The notes beneath the pieces are model-generated. The model was not told the DNA's origin. It did not search any database and worked only from the letters and a program-made list of their open reading frames with translations. Positions 33,253 through 45,818 of a stretch of DNA of 64,000 bases are shown here, piece after piece (the stretch's first letter is position 1; every line of letters starts with the position of its first letter). The position numbers and the translations under genes were made by a program. This stretch comes from Trichodelitschia bisporula (Eukaryota; Ascomycota; Dothideomycetes; Phaeotrichales; Phaeotrichaceae), in contig ML996700.1 in the NCBI GenBank assembly GCA_010356995.1, forward strand, positions 1 to 64,000. Direction: 5' to 3'.

Positions 33253-35697
33253 GGCAGCGGCGTGGCGTGGCGGATATAACGCGGCGGTAAGCGAAGTCAG
33301 GCTGGCGAATCCGGCTCGGGGGTCGCAAAAAAGGTGACGTCCAGGGCTGAATATCCTAGAACAAAACCCAATCGACGTCTAAACAACCAGATTGACAAAG
33401 GAATAAATATCTCGAAAAGTGAAGAACCGTGGAAAAGAAGTGGCGACAGAAAAGCCATAAGCACGCCGCATCCTCCAGACTATATACAAGTACTACCAAA
33501 CCCGCCCGCAGAGACGATCCAGAAGCTAACGGTCTTCCTTCCCCTCCCTGACGTTCCCGTGCCCCCCTCGCGTTGACGAGGCGTGGCGTAGCGCGCTTGC
33601 ACATCGCGGGCGCGGGCCCACCATCCAGCTGCCGCACTCCCGGTCGCGGACGAGCCGACGCCGCTGCCCACTCGCTGTTCCCAAAGCCGGTGTCCACATT
33701 CGAGTCACACGCTTGTGATTCCCTGAGAAGGCGGATGCTGACCAAACGATAGCATCGCCTCAACCCCCCGGTTTTCGATACCCTGCCAACCCAGCAAAAG
33801 GGCGTGCGAAACAGCCGCAAGTGTCGCTGGCTTACCCGGGTTTAGTGTGCGGAGGTAAGATGGCGCCGCCGACGCGCACCCGGATCTCGGCACGTGGAGT
33901 CGACGCCATCTCGATCTGGGATGTTTACCGCCGAAGGTGGTAATACGGATATCAATCCTCGCGTCAATCATATGCCGTCAGATCAGTAACCATATCGTCT
34001 TCACCGCACCTTTTCGTCGGCGCCGCATCCCCAGATCACGGCCCTAGGGACAATGAAAGGCCGTTCGGATAGTTAACCAGTATCAAACCCCCGGCCTCGG
34101 ATCCGAACCTGACGCCAAGGATAAGAAACAGTGGCGCGGAATCGTGCCGCTTCCCGTCTGTGCGGGGTTCGGCGCGGGCCTTTTTGCGGGATGTTGTCAG
34201 GCTAGCCAACGAGATGGAGGTGGAGATGCGCAGTGAATGCTTGTTTGGTGATTTCGGGAGTCTGTCGTTAACGCCGATTCGTAACTTAAAAAAGCTTTGC
34301 CGAAGAATGTTTGTCTATCGCCCAAGTGGAGGAGGGCACGAGCTTCCCGATGGCCATCAAAAGCGGATGTCAACGAATCGCCGAAGGATGCCATCCTCCT
34401 AGATCGTAACAAGCTATTCGTGGCGCCAGAGCCGACCTCACGGAAATGCGCAGAAGTGCGCCAGAACTAGAATCTGAGACGCGTGCGCAATCCCATTGTC
34501 CAGGCTACGCATCCCACAAGAAGCATCCTACCAGATTCGGGATCGGATAGGTTGAAGTCTTGGAGCACAACATCGCCAGGACTTGGCCGATTCCGACGGA
34601 TGAACCATCGATGGAAGGCGTAGCCGGGCCAGCATCATTAAACTTTGCACTCGCTAACACCGAGGTGTCGGCTTTACGTTGGGGGGCTGCTCGATGGCTG
34701 TAGCCTAGATATTCAACGAATGCAATCTGCAAAGCATATCAGCACCTCATCGCAGCAGCTCCACGTTCACGAAGTGTTTCAAGACGTCCCGATGAAGCAA
34801 TCGGTCATAAGAATCGGCGTTTACACTGCTGCCCCTAGCAAGCCGCAAAAACGCCATCGATGCAAGTGCCAAGGCATGTCAGCGAATCATGCATGCCCCT
34901 TGCACCGTGATGGCAACCGGGTTCCAATGCATGGGAGAGGAGGATTGGAAATGCAGATTTGGAGATGGTTGTCCGTGTTCGTAAATCCGTTTAGTCGAGT
35001 GCGTGCGGTGCAGTATTGGAGACACAGCAAGGATAGCTCGGACGCTTCAGCTGTCCTTACAAATGACCTCATTGTCGGACGGCTTCCCTATGCGGTTCGC
35101 TAGCTTTTCTTGTAAAAGTCAGTGATGCCCCAGCCTTGTCCTTCGTTACAGATTCCTTACTCCCCGACTGGCCCCGCAGGATCACTGAACTGTAGTGATC
35201 CTCGATATACGGAGTGTGCCCCGCCCCAAAAATATGGAGGTGCAGGGTTGATAGAGTCTTCCTGGAGGAAGCGGCTCTATCAGAACTTCACTCAGGAGGA
35301 GCCATCATGGCAAGGCCCTCTCGAAGCAGGATCAAAACCACACCTGCATGTAGGTATGATGGTATATTACGAAAAACTTTTTAGATCCGGCCTTGAGCAG
35401 CCAAATCATGCGGTCGTCTCTATATGATGACCCGAAGCCCAATGAAGAATATCTCATCCATTGGAAGCCCAACCACGCATGTATACCCATCCTTCCTCTG
35501 AAGCATGTATTGGATTACTTGCGCCTTTTAAGCTGCCGCCGACGTTATCCTCATCAGCGGCATATGCTGTCCCTAACGCCTTACTGTCCGCCATCGCCAT
35601 GCCAGATCACTATACCACCCAATGATAACAAAGCCCTACGCCAGTTTCCACCTTTTCCCCCAAATCCGAACACCGTATAAAGCCGAACTGACGTTCC
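33253..35697. other. Intergenic region upstream of the MFS gene
   Basis: A 2.4-kb stretch upstream of the transporter and downstream of the BTB-like gene. Open frames are short, stop codons are frequent on all strands, and none resembles a known domain. It reads as less GC-rich and more even in composition than the gene blocks. I see nothing firm in it. Confidence 0.4.
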
Positions 35698-38482
35698 TTA
35701 ACGCCGAGTAGGCATCTTGACCACAGGGGCCACATCATCCGAGTTCCAAGCCGGGGCGCCTGGAAGAACCAAAGTCGAGGATTTGCCCTTCTTGTGCATC
35801 GCATTCGAAGGCGGGGATTCGCCTGGGTCAGATGACTTGCGGGAAGCCTTGCGGGCGGCCTTGGCGTACGCCTTGTGGGGCTTCCGACCCGTAGGCGACT
35901 TGTTGTACTTCTGACGAGACGTGGCAGAAGAAGCGTTGCTTGTCTTGCGATAATGTTCCTGTCTCTGTTCCGGAACAAATTCCTCGAACTTCGCAGGAAT
36001 GGAGGACGGAGCCGGCTCACGAACGGGCTCCTGGAGTAGTCGAATGGACTCCTGCAGCTGCTCGCGGACAGTGGCCTCGAGCTGTCCAACAAGAGGGTCA
36101 GCCGTCTGCTGAGGAGTGCGGTGCTCAGAAGAAGGCACCTGGACTGGATGATGGCCAGGTCCATGGTAGTTCTCAGTTTTGTCAACTGCATTGAATGCAT
36201 TTACCGGAGTCCCATGGAATGACCCCCGAGTCTGGCCGTGAGCAGGGCTCTGGAAGCCTTGAGACATGCCAGTACCTGGAGCCTGGAAACCGCCATGCGA
36301 CATGTAGTCTGGAACGTCCATGGGGTATGGATTGGACTCTGGGCGGCTCGGAGGGGCATCGAATTGCTCCGACCAGAGTTGGCCATCCTGGGTCATCGAG
36401 TTGTGCTGCGCCTGTACGGGGTCCTCATGGGCGTTATGCGAGAAGAGACCCTGATCCTGAGCCCGGCGGATGACAAACTGCGACGGGTGCTCAGGCTTGA
36501 AGACGACGCGTTCCTTGAAAAAAATGATTTCCCATTTGACCGGATCGGCGAGGACAGCATCGCGGCACTGGTACATGGCGAGGGCTCGACGGTTCTCACG
36601 CTCAGTGATGATCTGGTCCATGAGCTGGGACAGGCCAGTGGTACCGAGACGATCTGCAAGAATGGCAGATTCGAAGAACACACCGAGAACGTCGAAGGGC
36701 AGCGAGAGCAGAATCGAAGACAAGATCGATGTGATAAAGCTCGGTTCACCGGTCTGAGCCTGACCAAAGTGGATGGAGCGAAGCAGATGGTTAGTCGCCC
36801 CAGAGCCACGCTGATCTCCAGTGACACCGGGCAGAATGGGGTTATCTTCAAGCTGAGGTGCACCAGTATCCAGAGTGAAAGTCGGAGGGAAGCCGTGCGC
36901 CATGAAGTCGAGAACCCGGATGAGCAAGTCCCCGGCCAGGTCTCCATGGAAAGCAGGACGATCATCGAAGGGATTCGGGGTACCGGGAGTCATCAGATGG
37001 CGCCGCGCAAGCTCAACCCATTCCGGGCTCACGCGATTCCGAAGACAGAAAGAGAGCGCAAACTCAATGGTGTCCCAGCGAACGAGCAACTTAGCACCCT
37101 CAAGTCCTTGCATAGCGATGGGCGGGACCTGAAGGAACATCCCAGCTGACATGTACTGAAGGCAGTCGGACATGCGCGAAAGGGCCTTTTGGGCGTACTC
37201 TGGCTCAGAATCTGCCTTAAAAGGGAGCAGTCCAAGCGTGAGCATCGGAGCACTCATCAAAGGCGCGCCGTACAAATGTTGAAGGGACTGCGCGACCGTG
37301 CGAGCTGGAAGAAACTTGCTGTTCTCGAGACGGATACTCAGAACCTTAAGCCCGTCCTTGTACTTGAGGGGTTCACGAGAGTGATCCACAATGGCCTGGA
37401 GCATGGTCGGGCTTCTAGCCAGGAATACCTGATGGAAAGGGAGGCTGCAGACCGGCGTGTCGGCGTCGCCTTCGTAGATCTCAACCCAGGTATCAGCGAA
37501 CTGGCGGTTCCCAAGCTGGCTCATCAGGTAGTTCTTCAGATCGAGAGCAGCCTGAATCTCGTAGTACGCAGGGCCATGAGGAGCAGCCGGGGTATGGTGT
37601 CCGCCGAAGGTGGGCGAGGCCGCATGGACGTTGCCCGACTGGACAGGCCCATGGAATGTACCACCGTACGACGAATGGGAATTGGCTCTAGCCATATCTT
37701 CACCATTGGAAACAACCTGTTCCGGCAGAGGCGGCGCAGGAACATAGTGCTCAGGATTATGACCGGTATGGATGACAGGAGGAAATCCGGGGAGCACGAG
37801 ACCCTGCGGGGCTGGATGAGGGAGACCCGGCGGCGGAAACCCCATAGCGTGTCCATATCCGCCATGATGAATGGGACTGTTATGATAGCTCTCTTCAGGG
37901 GTACTGTCATATGTACCGGCGAAAGCACCGAACGCCATGCCCGCAGGCACCGGACGCGGCTGGCGTAAGTGCTCGTAGTCTGGAGCACGCATCTCGACCG
38001 GGATCGCCACTGTGGAGTCGTCTTCGGGCGTCGAAGTGGCCGAGTTATCTTCGGGAATCTCATTGCCAGCAGTCGCGGGAGCGGGGGTATCAACTACTTC
38101 GGGAACATTAGCTTTTGCGAACAGAATTATATACCGGGGGGGGGGGGGGGGACATACCATGGGTAGTGGCTGTCTCCTGGTCTCCTTGGGGAGCAGCGCT
38201 GGGTGTGTTCTCGCGATGAATCGCCGAATTGACAGACTCTGGAGTAAGAGGTGCGTCCGTAGAGTTTGAGGAAGGGCCTTCGGCGCCGTTGGTCGCGTAT
38301 GAAGCCTCCGAGTCATCATTCTTCTCCGGGGGCGTAGAAGGGCGGCGTTCGGTATGCTTCTCTTTGCCCTGACGTTTGGCCATAAAGGTGAGAGGAATAA
38401 CTGGAATCACCCGCGCAGGTCGGCGCACGCCAGCCGTGTACAGTTCGGGGACGGGAGTGGCCATTTTCGACTGCGCAGCCAT
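35698..38482 (-). CDS. Large BTB/POZ-like domain protein of unknown function
   Basis: Protein of 912 aa from exons 38158-38482 and 35698-38111 on the minus strand. The N-terminal 290 residues are disordered (Pro/Ser/Thr/Glu, then His/Gly/Pro-rich). A BTB-like fold follows: YYEIQAALDLKNYLMSQLGN, FADTWVEIYEGDADTPVCSLP and FHQVFLARSPTMLQAIVDHS, with LKVLSIRLENSKFLPARTVAQ and SLQHLYGAPL after it. A helical region (ALSRMSDCLQYMSAGMFLQVP) resembles the post-BTB part. The C-terminal third is again disordered, ending in a Lys/Arg/Ser-rich segment (RQKYNKSPTGRKPHKAYAKAA). I know it only as a conserved filamentous-fungal type. The intron starts GTATGT followed by 16 C. The start has a good context (ACCATGG); an in-frame ATG at 38566 is less likely. 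Confidence 0.8.
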
Positions 38483-40141
38483 GGTGATGCTTTGAAGGAG
38501 AGTTTTGAAGAGAGGCGGGCGACTCCAAGATAGTTGCAACACTCTGGGGGGTGTCCGTTTGCGCAATTACCTTGGAGTCTGGGGAGAGTGCGTAAGGGAG
38601 AGTGGGAAGAGGCTCGCCGAAGGAAAGTTATCGGCGAACTATGGAGCGGGGGTGGTGAAAGCTCGTGGTGGAGGGGGAGGAAACAGAAAGTGATGAAGGA
38701 AAGTAGTGGAAGAGTGGACATCATTTGCTGCCTGGTCGACGCCTGACAGCCTGTTGGTGGGGAAGTGTGTCGAGGCATCAGCGCTGCCTGAAAAAACTCT
38801 CTTCCAACATCAACCCTCGACTTTTTTTCACCGAACCCCCCATTTCTCCCTCATTTGCTTCTTTCCGTGACTTTCCATATCTTCATGTACCTCCTTTTGT
38901 CTTGGCTCAATTCCTATTGTTTGTTGCCTGCAAAACTCCTTCATCTCCATGCTTCTTCTTGGCCGTGTCTGGCGTCGCGTCGCGTCCTGTTAGTTCTACC
39001 GTAGATGCTCACGCGAGACGACGATCGGCTCCATAGGCGTTGTCGCTTTCGGTTTTCCTATATTTCAACGGACTCGTCGGGCATGGTTTCTTTCTCTGGC
39101 CTGTTTAACCATCAATTTGGGAGTAAATCGAGTGGTGCACTGAAAATAACCGTTAGCACAGATGATGGCGATCGCGTCCCATGCTGGACCACTGGCGTAG
39201 TGCTGCGGTGACAATATTCAGGTCGTCGTCGCTCTTCTCCTTCGAGTCACCACACTGCTGTGCAAATTATGGGCTCAATGCTTTTTCGAGGGGATGATTT
39301 GTTCAGGCCTTGGTGAAACTGTGAAAAGACCTCTCCAAGCCACGCCATCAACATTCCAGATTCGAAAATGCCGTTGACGGATTGTTGTAGGTCCCGACAC
39401 CCTATGGTACAAGGACGACTATTTACCCCGACAATCCCATCCGTCTGCAATCACACAAGTCAAACTTCAAAGCTCCGTCGAGGCTGAGCTTCCGTTCCAG
39501 GCCGAAGACAGGCTGATATCGCCCGATGACCCCGCTCCCGAATATCTGGACCCGAAGATGAAGCAGGCAGCAAGTACGAGTAGTACATATCCCAATTTAA
39601 GATCAGGCCGAAAGGAGTACAATTGTCGAGGCCTACGTGGGAAGTTCACACACTTCACGACGAGTACTTAAGCCTCGCCCGTCGCCTCTGGAAATATCAT
39701 GGTTGATACGAATGCTTGATCGTCTCCGAGCTCTTGTCAATGATTTGAGAACGAGGCCAATAGCTTTTGGATTAATATAGATTTCCCAGCCTCAAAGACA
39801 TCATGTTCTTGACAATGATGCTGTTATCTACGAAGGCGATAGTGTTTCCCAGGCTCAATCATGGCCATCCAGCTGCGACCAATGGCCATTACGCTTGGGA
39901 TCATGGAAGAGGTGAAGTTGCATCCTAGCCCTTCGCTAACCGACCCCGCTTAGCCCAAAGGAGCACTTCTTTCCAGCCATTGGTCTGTCATGCGCATGTA
40001 CCCTCTGGCATACCACAGCTCGTCGTTGCTCGGTCATAGAAGGCGATCCCGCCTTATCATCAAGTCATCCATGCAGGGAATCTGCCGGTACTTAATCGAC
40101 TTCCCCGCAGCGTGCCGATCCCGCAACTTCATCGCTTAAAG
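38483..40141. other. Divergent intergenic region (BTB-like / DUF3445)
   Basis: A 1.66-kb gap between two divergent starts. The part next to the BTB-like start is purine-rich on the plus strand (leader-like for the minus-strand gene). A 63-codon minus frame at 39467-39658 has a possible membrane helix but no other support. No gene called. Confidence 0.45.
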
Positions 40142-41583
40142 ATGTCCATTGACTTGGGATCAACAATGGGCTCTATCCATTACTGTCCGCCACTTTGGGT
40201 GCTGCCATGGGTGGTAATGGCAGTGGGCATGTGTGGGTGGCTATGGAGAGTATTCCGAGCGAACAAGGTGAGCACTCAAACCTGTACTCTGAAGTGGCAT
40301 CGTCACGGACCCATGGCTACGGAATATCATATCAAGCAGTGGAGTCATCCAAATGCTGGCTGAACGGCTTGTCTTCATTCATATCATCTCTCGAACATTT
40401 TTTGGGCAGAGCTGTACATATCACTGACTCCATCCAGAGCGCCATCATCCCAGTGCCTCCAGAGAAGACCGACATCGACAAGCTCTACACCTCCATCCAC
40501 CCCCTCACTCCCTTCACCTGGTCAGAAACACCCCCTCTCAAACTCCGCCCCTTCAAACCAACCTACCACCTAACCATGGCCCTGCAAAACACCTCCATCT
40601 CCTCCCTCCTCGTCATGGACTCCACCTACCTCACGCGGATCCAGCACCGCCGGGCCCTAGCCCGTACCCACGGTACCGAGATAATGGGCCACAACCCCGT
40701 CGCTCGCCCCGCAATCCACGAGCTCTACGCCTGGCTCTTTGGCGTGTATATCCCCCAGCGCTATCCCTCGATGTTCACCCTCTCCCCCTCCGGCTCCAGC
40801 ACCACAAATCTCGTAACTGGCGAATCGATCCCGCTCTCCCCGCTCCCCTCCCCCGCCGCCTGTCTGGAGCTCATGAACGCGCACATCGACACCGAGTTCG
40901 CCATTCTGCTCCCCACCTCGTCACCCACGTCCCCCGTCTATGATTCCAAACCCCCAGCCGAACCAGAGCCCTACCACCTGCACTCCTTCCTCCTCGCTAC
41001 GCCCAGCGGCTTCAACACCCCCCTCAAACTCTCCCTCCCCCTCGCATCCATCCACGCCCCCGTACCCGGCTACTCCACCCGTTTGCAGAAAAGCATGGAC
41101 CGATTCTTCGCCACCCTGCCCTTCGGCAAGATAGTCCAGCGCGCAAACTGGTCCGTGCAAACCGACACCGACTTCTTCAAGCTCGCGGGGTCGCACATCG
41201 CGTCCGAGGAGCCCGGTATGGCGCCGGCAGGGTACGAGGCCAGTGAGGAGGAGGAGAGGGCGTGGGCGGAAGAGGCGGCAAGGGTGGATCCCGAGCGTTG
41301 TAGACTGAGGTGTGAGCGCCAGACGCTGCATCGGCTTCCGCAGACGGGCGCGCTGGTGTTTGCGATCAAGACGTATATGTACCCGCTGAGGGAGGTGCTG
41401 GATGAGGGGTTAGGCGGGGAGATGGCGGATGCGGTGGAAGGCTTGGGGAAGGGAAGTGTGCCGGGCATGAAAGTGTATAAGCGTGGTGTGGTATGGGGAC
41501 CCAAGGTGTCCGAGTACTTGCGCAGTGGCGGTGGACAAGTCACGAGCGAGGCGAAGAGCGAGCCAGAAGCAACGAGCGGATGA
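40142..41583 (+). CDS. DUF3445 protein, heme-dependent oxidative N-demethylase (HDOD)-like, with N-terminal membrane anchor
   Basis: Exons 40142-40267 and 40438-41583 give 423 aa. The first exon supplies a single membrane helix (LWVLPWVVMAVGMCGWLW) and a basic FRANK stop. The second carries the DUF3445 domain: KLRPFKPTYHLTMALQNTSIS, QRYPSMFTLSP, NLVTGESIPL, YHLHSFLLATPSGFNTPLKLS, SIHAPVPGYSTRLQKSMDRFF, VQRANWSVQTD, LRCERQTLHRLPQTGALVFAI and KTYMYPLREV. Bacterial relatives of this domain include heme-dependent oxidative demethylases; the substrate in fungi is not known to me. Fungal copies are often mislabelled mannosyltransferases. An unspliced reading from 40195 is open but would lack the anchor, so I prefer the spliced model because both exons keep phase and match the usual layout. 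Confidence 0.8.
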
Positions 41584-41754
41584 GCCAGAGCTCAGTTTTA
41601 GGGATTAGGTCTAGGAGCCACAGCAGGCTCGGTCATAAGGTAAGTGAGAGTGTCAGACAAATCGAATTACAACGCTAAAACCGCAAAATAAACGCCGGGC
41701 CATGCATGAGAATCGCAAAAACACATTTAACACCATACCAGGGCAACATCCCCC

Positions 41755-42723
41755 TTACGCACGCGCCATCACGTTCGCACTCCGCGCATCCCGCGCGAAA
41801 TGCACCTTCGGCAGGGCGCTCGTGCAATCGATCAACGCGCCCGCACCCGCCGTGTCAAGGAGCTGCATCCGCCCAAACGCACTCGTAAACGCCGCGTCCC
41901 ACCCGAACTTGTCGCCGCTGAACTGCTTCATCACGGGCCCGACCTCGGCTTGAGCCGCGAGGTTGGAATCGGACACAAACGTAAACGGCGCGAGCTTCTT
42001 GATCGTCTGCACGAAGTAGGTCACGTCCCACACGCCAGGGGTGGTGTCTTGCGGGGCGCCGGCCTTGCTGGGGTCAGTCGTGAACTGGCGTGATGCGGTG
42101 TGGGCGCCGATGAGCGCGGCGAGATCTTGCGCGCTGAAGCCGCGCGCTTCGAAGTGCTGCAGGGATTCGTCGCCGCCGGCGTCGGCTGGGGGGAGTTGAC
42201 CGTCGGGTGCCGCGATCCCGGAGTCTTTGCGCCCGACATAAGTCGTGGTGACGGGGCCGGAGGGGCAGGATACCACGGCGTGGGCTAGGGGGGTCAGCAC
42301 GGGGCCGTTAGGCGGGCCGGGGGCCTAAGGGGGGGACTTACACCCAGCGAAGGCAATCATGTCAGCAACCGATACACCATACTTGTTGGCCAGGGCCTTG
42401 AGGGTGTTGACGGGGCCGATGAGGGCGGCGTTAGGAGGGCGGGCGAGCTCTTCGGGGAGGGACAGGGAGCCGTCGCACCCGCCTTGCGGGAAGCAGTCGT
42501 GGAAGACGGCGCGGATGGCGCCGCGGGCGAGGTCGGTGCATTGGCCGCCGGAGACGAAGAGCGTGGTCAACTCGTGGCTGATGGAGGACCAGACGGGGGG
42601 GCAGGAGCCCGATGGGGCGGTGGAGGTGCTGTTGTAGGCGTCGCGGCGGAGGAGGGAGCCGATGTCGAGGGAGAAGGCGGAGGTGGAGGCGGCGAGGAGG
42701 ACGACGCTGGTGGTGAAATGCAT
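41755..42723 (-). CDS. Secreted class II (fungal) heme peroxidase
   Basis: Extracellular heme peroxidase of the plant/fungal/bacterial superfamily, 303 aa. Exons are 42342-42723 and 41755-42284. The signal peptide is MHFTTSVVLLAASTSAFS, followed by a likely Kex2-type LLRR site. The distal heme pocket reads GAIRAVFHDCFPQGGCDGSL, with Arg71, Phe74 and His75 and a Ca-ligand Asp76. SHAVVSCPSGPVTTTYVGRKDS follows the junction. The proximal helix is DLAALIGAHTASRQF (His189), followed by the class II stretch DTTPGVWDVTYFVQT. Cysteines are plentiful, as expected. Ligninolytic class II enzymes are best known from basidiomycetes; ascomycete members are usually generic, so lignin attack should not be assumed. 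It converges on the DUF3445 gene with 171 bp between stops. The intron starts GTAAGT and then seven C. Confidence 0.92.
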
Positions 42724-45700
42724 GGTGCCGGTGGGGTGGGTTGGGTTGTATTAAGTGTGTGGGATGGAAGGATTGGAGATGCTTGAAGCGAAAGGCGTAT
42801 GTGAAATGCAAAGACTTATAGGAAAATGGAATGGGAGTATGGTTTTCTGATGCTGATTTGTGCTGGATGAACGAGAAGGCCGTGACGGACAAGGCGGACC
42901 TTTATAACTTGCAATCAGAGGCCTCGAATGGGCGCTCCGTCGCGCACGAAGCCGTCGGTGTGTGCGTGCTAGCGGCGCCATTGGGAACTCCGCCTCCGAT
43001 GGTACATAGGAAAAGCGCGTCTGACACGATAATGGTGTCGTGCCTAATTTGGAGTGGGTGGAGTGGGCCGCAGCAGCAAGAGGCCGTAGTGAAGGTGAGC
43101 TGTGTGCTGTGCAGGGGGCCTGATGGGTGATCCTATCCACCCGAGATCACCAGAATAAGCTTCCGGCGCAGCACAGCAGCATCGTACAGTATCCGCCATG
43201 GCCGGCCACTACAAAACGCCCTGTGAGGCGTTGAGCCGCACTTTTGGCATAATACGGCGCGGCTCATTGGTTCCAGGAGCTGCGTGGCAGGCTGTGCTGA
43301 TCTTTGGGGTCGGTCTGGAATAGTCACTATGGCTGCTGCCCAGGCAAACAATAATGCAGGACAACAGGAAGACAGCTTATGGGGGTTTGTTGAGACACAC
43401 AGGTACCTGGCGATCAGATCAGGGCATTGTGATGAGGATGTGATGATGATACTGGATACCGCGGGCATGGAAGCGGCATATCCGCTCGTGTCCGATACTT
43501 CCTACATACGGAGTACCGTAGCTACATGCGGTAGGTGTGCACAGCTAGCCATGTCGCTCGTGGTCATCGCATCCTGCGGTGTGTGGAGCAGACGTGGAGC
43601 GGACGTGGAGCGCTACGTTGCGTTCAGCAAGGCCAAGAGGCAAACGCTGGCTCTTTCAAGGCTGAGCTGAAGTGAGAAAGTGGAGGACGGTAAGTCGTCG
43701 GAATGCCGATAGCGAGCCGACGGCTGGGAAGCGGGAAGCGGAGAGAATGCAGCAAACCACGATGATCAGACGAGACAACACGACGATGCAAGAGAAATCC
43801 AAGACTTGGTCAGACGCGGGGCAATTATTGGGCTGAAGCAAAGCAAAGCATCGTTCGGCAGCGGAGAAAAGTGCCGCCATCACGCCAGCACGCTTACTCC
43901 CGTCCAAGCCACCCAAAAATAGCCTGCAGGCACAACTCCGCCCTTCCGCATCTCCACCACTCAGCATCCCCAGAACGAACCTTCTGCATCAGCGCCCAGC
44001 CTCCTCGGATCCCGCAAAGCCTCACATTCGCCGCATTCCAGCAGCCTACGGGTCTGCCACATTCCCGGGTCTCCGCGCTGCAGGCAGCACGACCTCAACA
44101 CAGCACGACCTCACCACCGCCAACCGGCCCATCGTCCCCCGCAGAGCGCTCTCGACGATGAACAGCATCTAGACCCGCACCTACTGCACGTCGCCCCCTC
44201 GACCTCACTCCGCGCGCCAATTGGTAGCATCCGCCGGCCCGAACACCGGACCGGACCCCCCCCCCACCTCAGTCCTCAGCTTCGAAGCTCGCAGCCGCGC
44301 CTGCCAGCAGACTAGCGGCCGAGTCTCGCCTACGCCGGTGCACCGCTGGCTTCGTGTGGAGCGCGGCCAGTGGGGGACCACGAGCGTAATGCCCGGATTG
44401 GGGAGGGTGTGATTTGCTACTCTGTGTTGTCCTGGTGGGTCCGGGGCTGAGATGCCGGACGGCTCGGGTTCGGGCTTCACGACTCCAGCGTAGGTATGTA
44501 CTGTGATTTTGGGACGGGCGTGCAGTGCGGTGAGCGTGCTCGCTAAGGGGATGCATGTTGTATAACCGTGCTCCACACGTGTCTGGTGGTAATGGGACGG
44601 TGTGCTACCGTGCCGCTAGCACGGGGACGTGAACCCTCAGGCAACGACCTTGAAGTCCCTTCGGGGCCGCCGGCAGGTGGAACAAAGCTTATATTATCAC
44701 GCATCCGGCGCGGCGCTGGGTGCGGCAGCGACACCAAGATGCCTTCCTCCCGTTACCAGTGGAACTATGGTAGAGATAATCTCCGCCCGACGGGTGCTTG
44801 CCTGAGATGTGGTATCGCCGTCACCGTTACCCCATCTCATTGTGTAGCACGCGGGTTGCGAGTAGCGTGGGAGGCCTTTGCGTTCTATCGGGAATACCGT
44901 GTGGTCGGTGTTTCGGCGTGTCAGCGTTGTAGTTCTCAGCCTGCTGTGTGCTTTTTGGGGGGGGCTTAACTCATGATTACTGGCGGTTTGCCGCTAGGGA
45001 ACTGAGGGTTTGGCCGAGGGAGTTGGTCATGGATATTGGATTGTTGCTAATCGATGGCGGACATTTCCGGTGCGTGCTGGACTTGAGGTGCGGCGCGCTG
45101 ATCGTCTACAGGGCATGGGGGGATTCACGTTCCCGATGCTTCTTCACGTGTAGCGTGTGTTGAGTCTTGGGGGCGCTTTGAGCATCGTTCGCATGCCGTG
45201 GTGCTTCCCACAAGCAGCCGCCCGGGAGTATCAACGGAAATATCCGCCTCGAGGTGAATCCAACGGCCTCATCCTGACCATCCCAATAAAGATCAACTTG
45301 TTTCATCGCCAAAACAAGACTTATTCCCCCTACGGTGGCCTAAACGGGAGAAATTATACAAAACAGTTTCACTGCATTTCCAAGGCCCGAGGCTCCCTCA
45401 ATCCATCCAAGGGGTCCTAGACGATCCTCATCTCCACGAAGTTCGAGTACTGCGGGACGTTTCAGAGTTCGGGAAAACAGAGACATCAGTATACGGCCCG
45501 CTAGGTCCCCGCAAAATAAACATTAGATCTTCACAGCGATAGCCCCATCTGTGCTAAGAGTAGACCAAGCTTTCGCGGGCCGCAGTACACAGCCTTGCAC
45601 GTCAGCCTTGCGCCTCATCAGCCCTACCCATATCACCACACCCCCCCAAAACACCACGAAGACCGTACACACGGGCGTCTACCATAGTATTCACTATCCA

Positions 45701-45818
45701 TCATAACTACATGTCCCACAATCCACAACCCACCAAGCGCCGCCATCAGCCGCACCTACCCCCAACGCCGCCCTCCCAGAACTCAGAACCCAATCAAGCA
45801 AAGTAAAAGCCCCTAGTT
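42724..45818. other. Longest gene-poor stretch of the window
   Basis: A 3.1-kb region upstream of the peroxidase. Frames of 90-130 codons occur (for example 43284-43670 and 44568-44969, plus strand), but they lack family motifs and show biased, Arg/Ser/Cys-rich composition typical of chance frames. I looked for tRNA and rRNA signatures and saw none. Regulatory DNA for the peroxidase, or an unrecognised non-coding RNA or small gene, remains possible. Confidence 0.4.

Noticed and set aside
35698-38319. Single-exon reading of the BTB-like gene from 38319
   Set aside because: It reads through the C-run and intron; splicing at 38112-38157 joins a sensible N-terminal exon in frame.
39467-39658. 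63-codon minus frame with a possible membrane helix
   Set aside because: Single short frame with no homologous motif; hydrophobic stretches arise easily by chance.
40195-40437. DUF3445 gene start at 40195 without splicing
   Set aside because: Open frame, but the N-terminal peptide has no family character; splicing 40267 to 40438 yields the expected membrane anchor.
44590-44670. Possible tRNA-like stem around 44600-44660
   Set aside because: The T-loop lacks the needed TTCRA pattern and the arms do not pair; not a tRNA.
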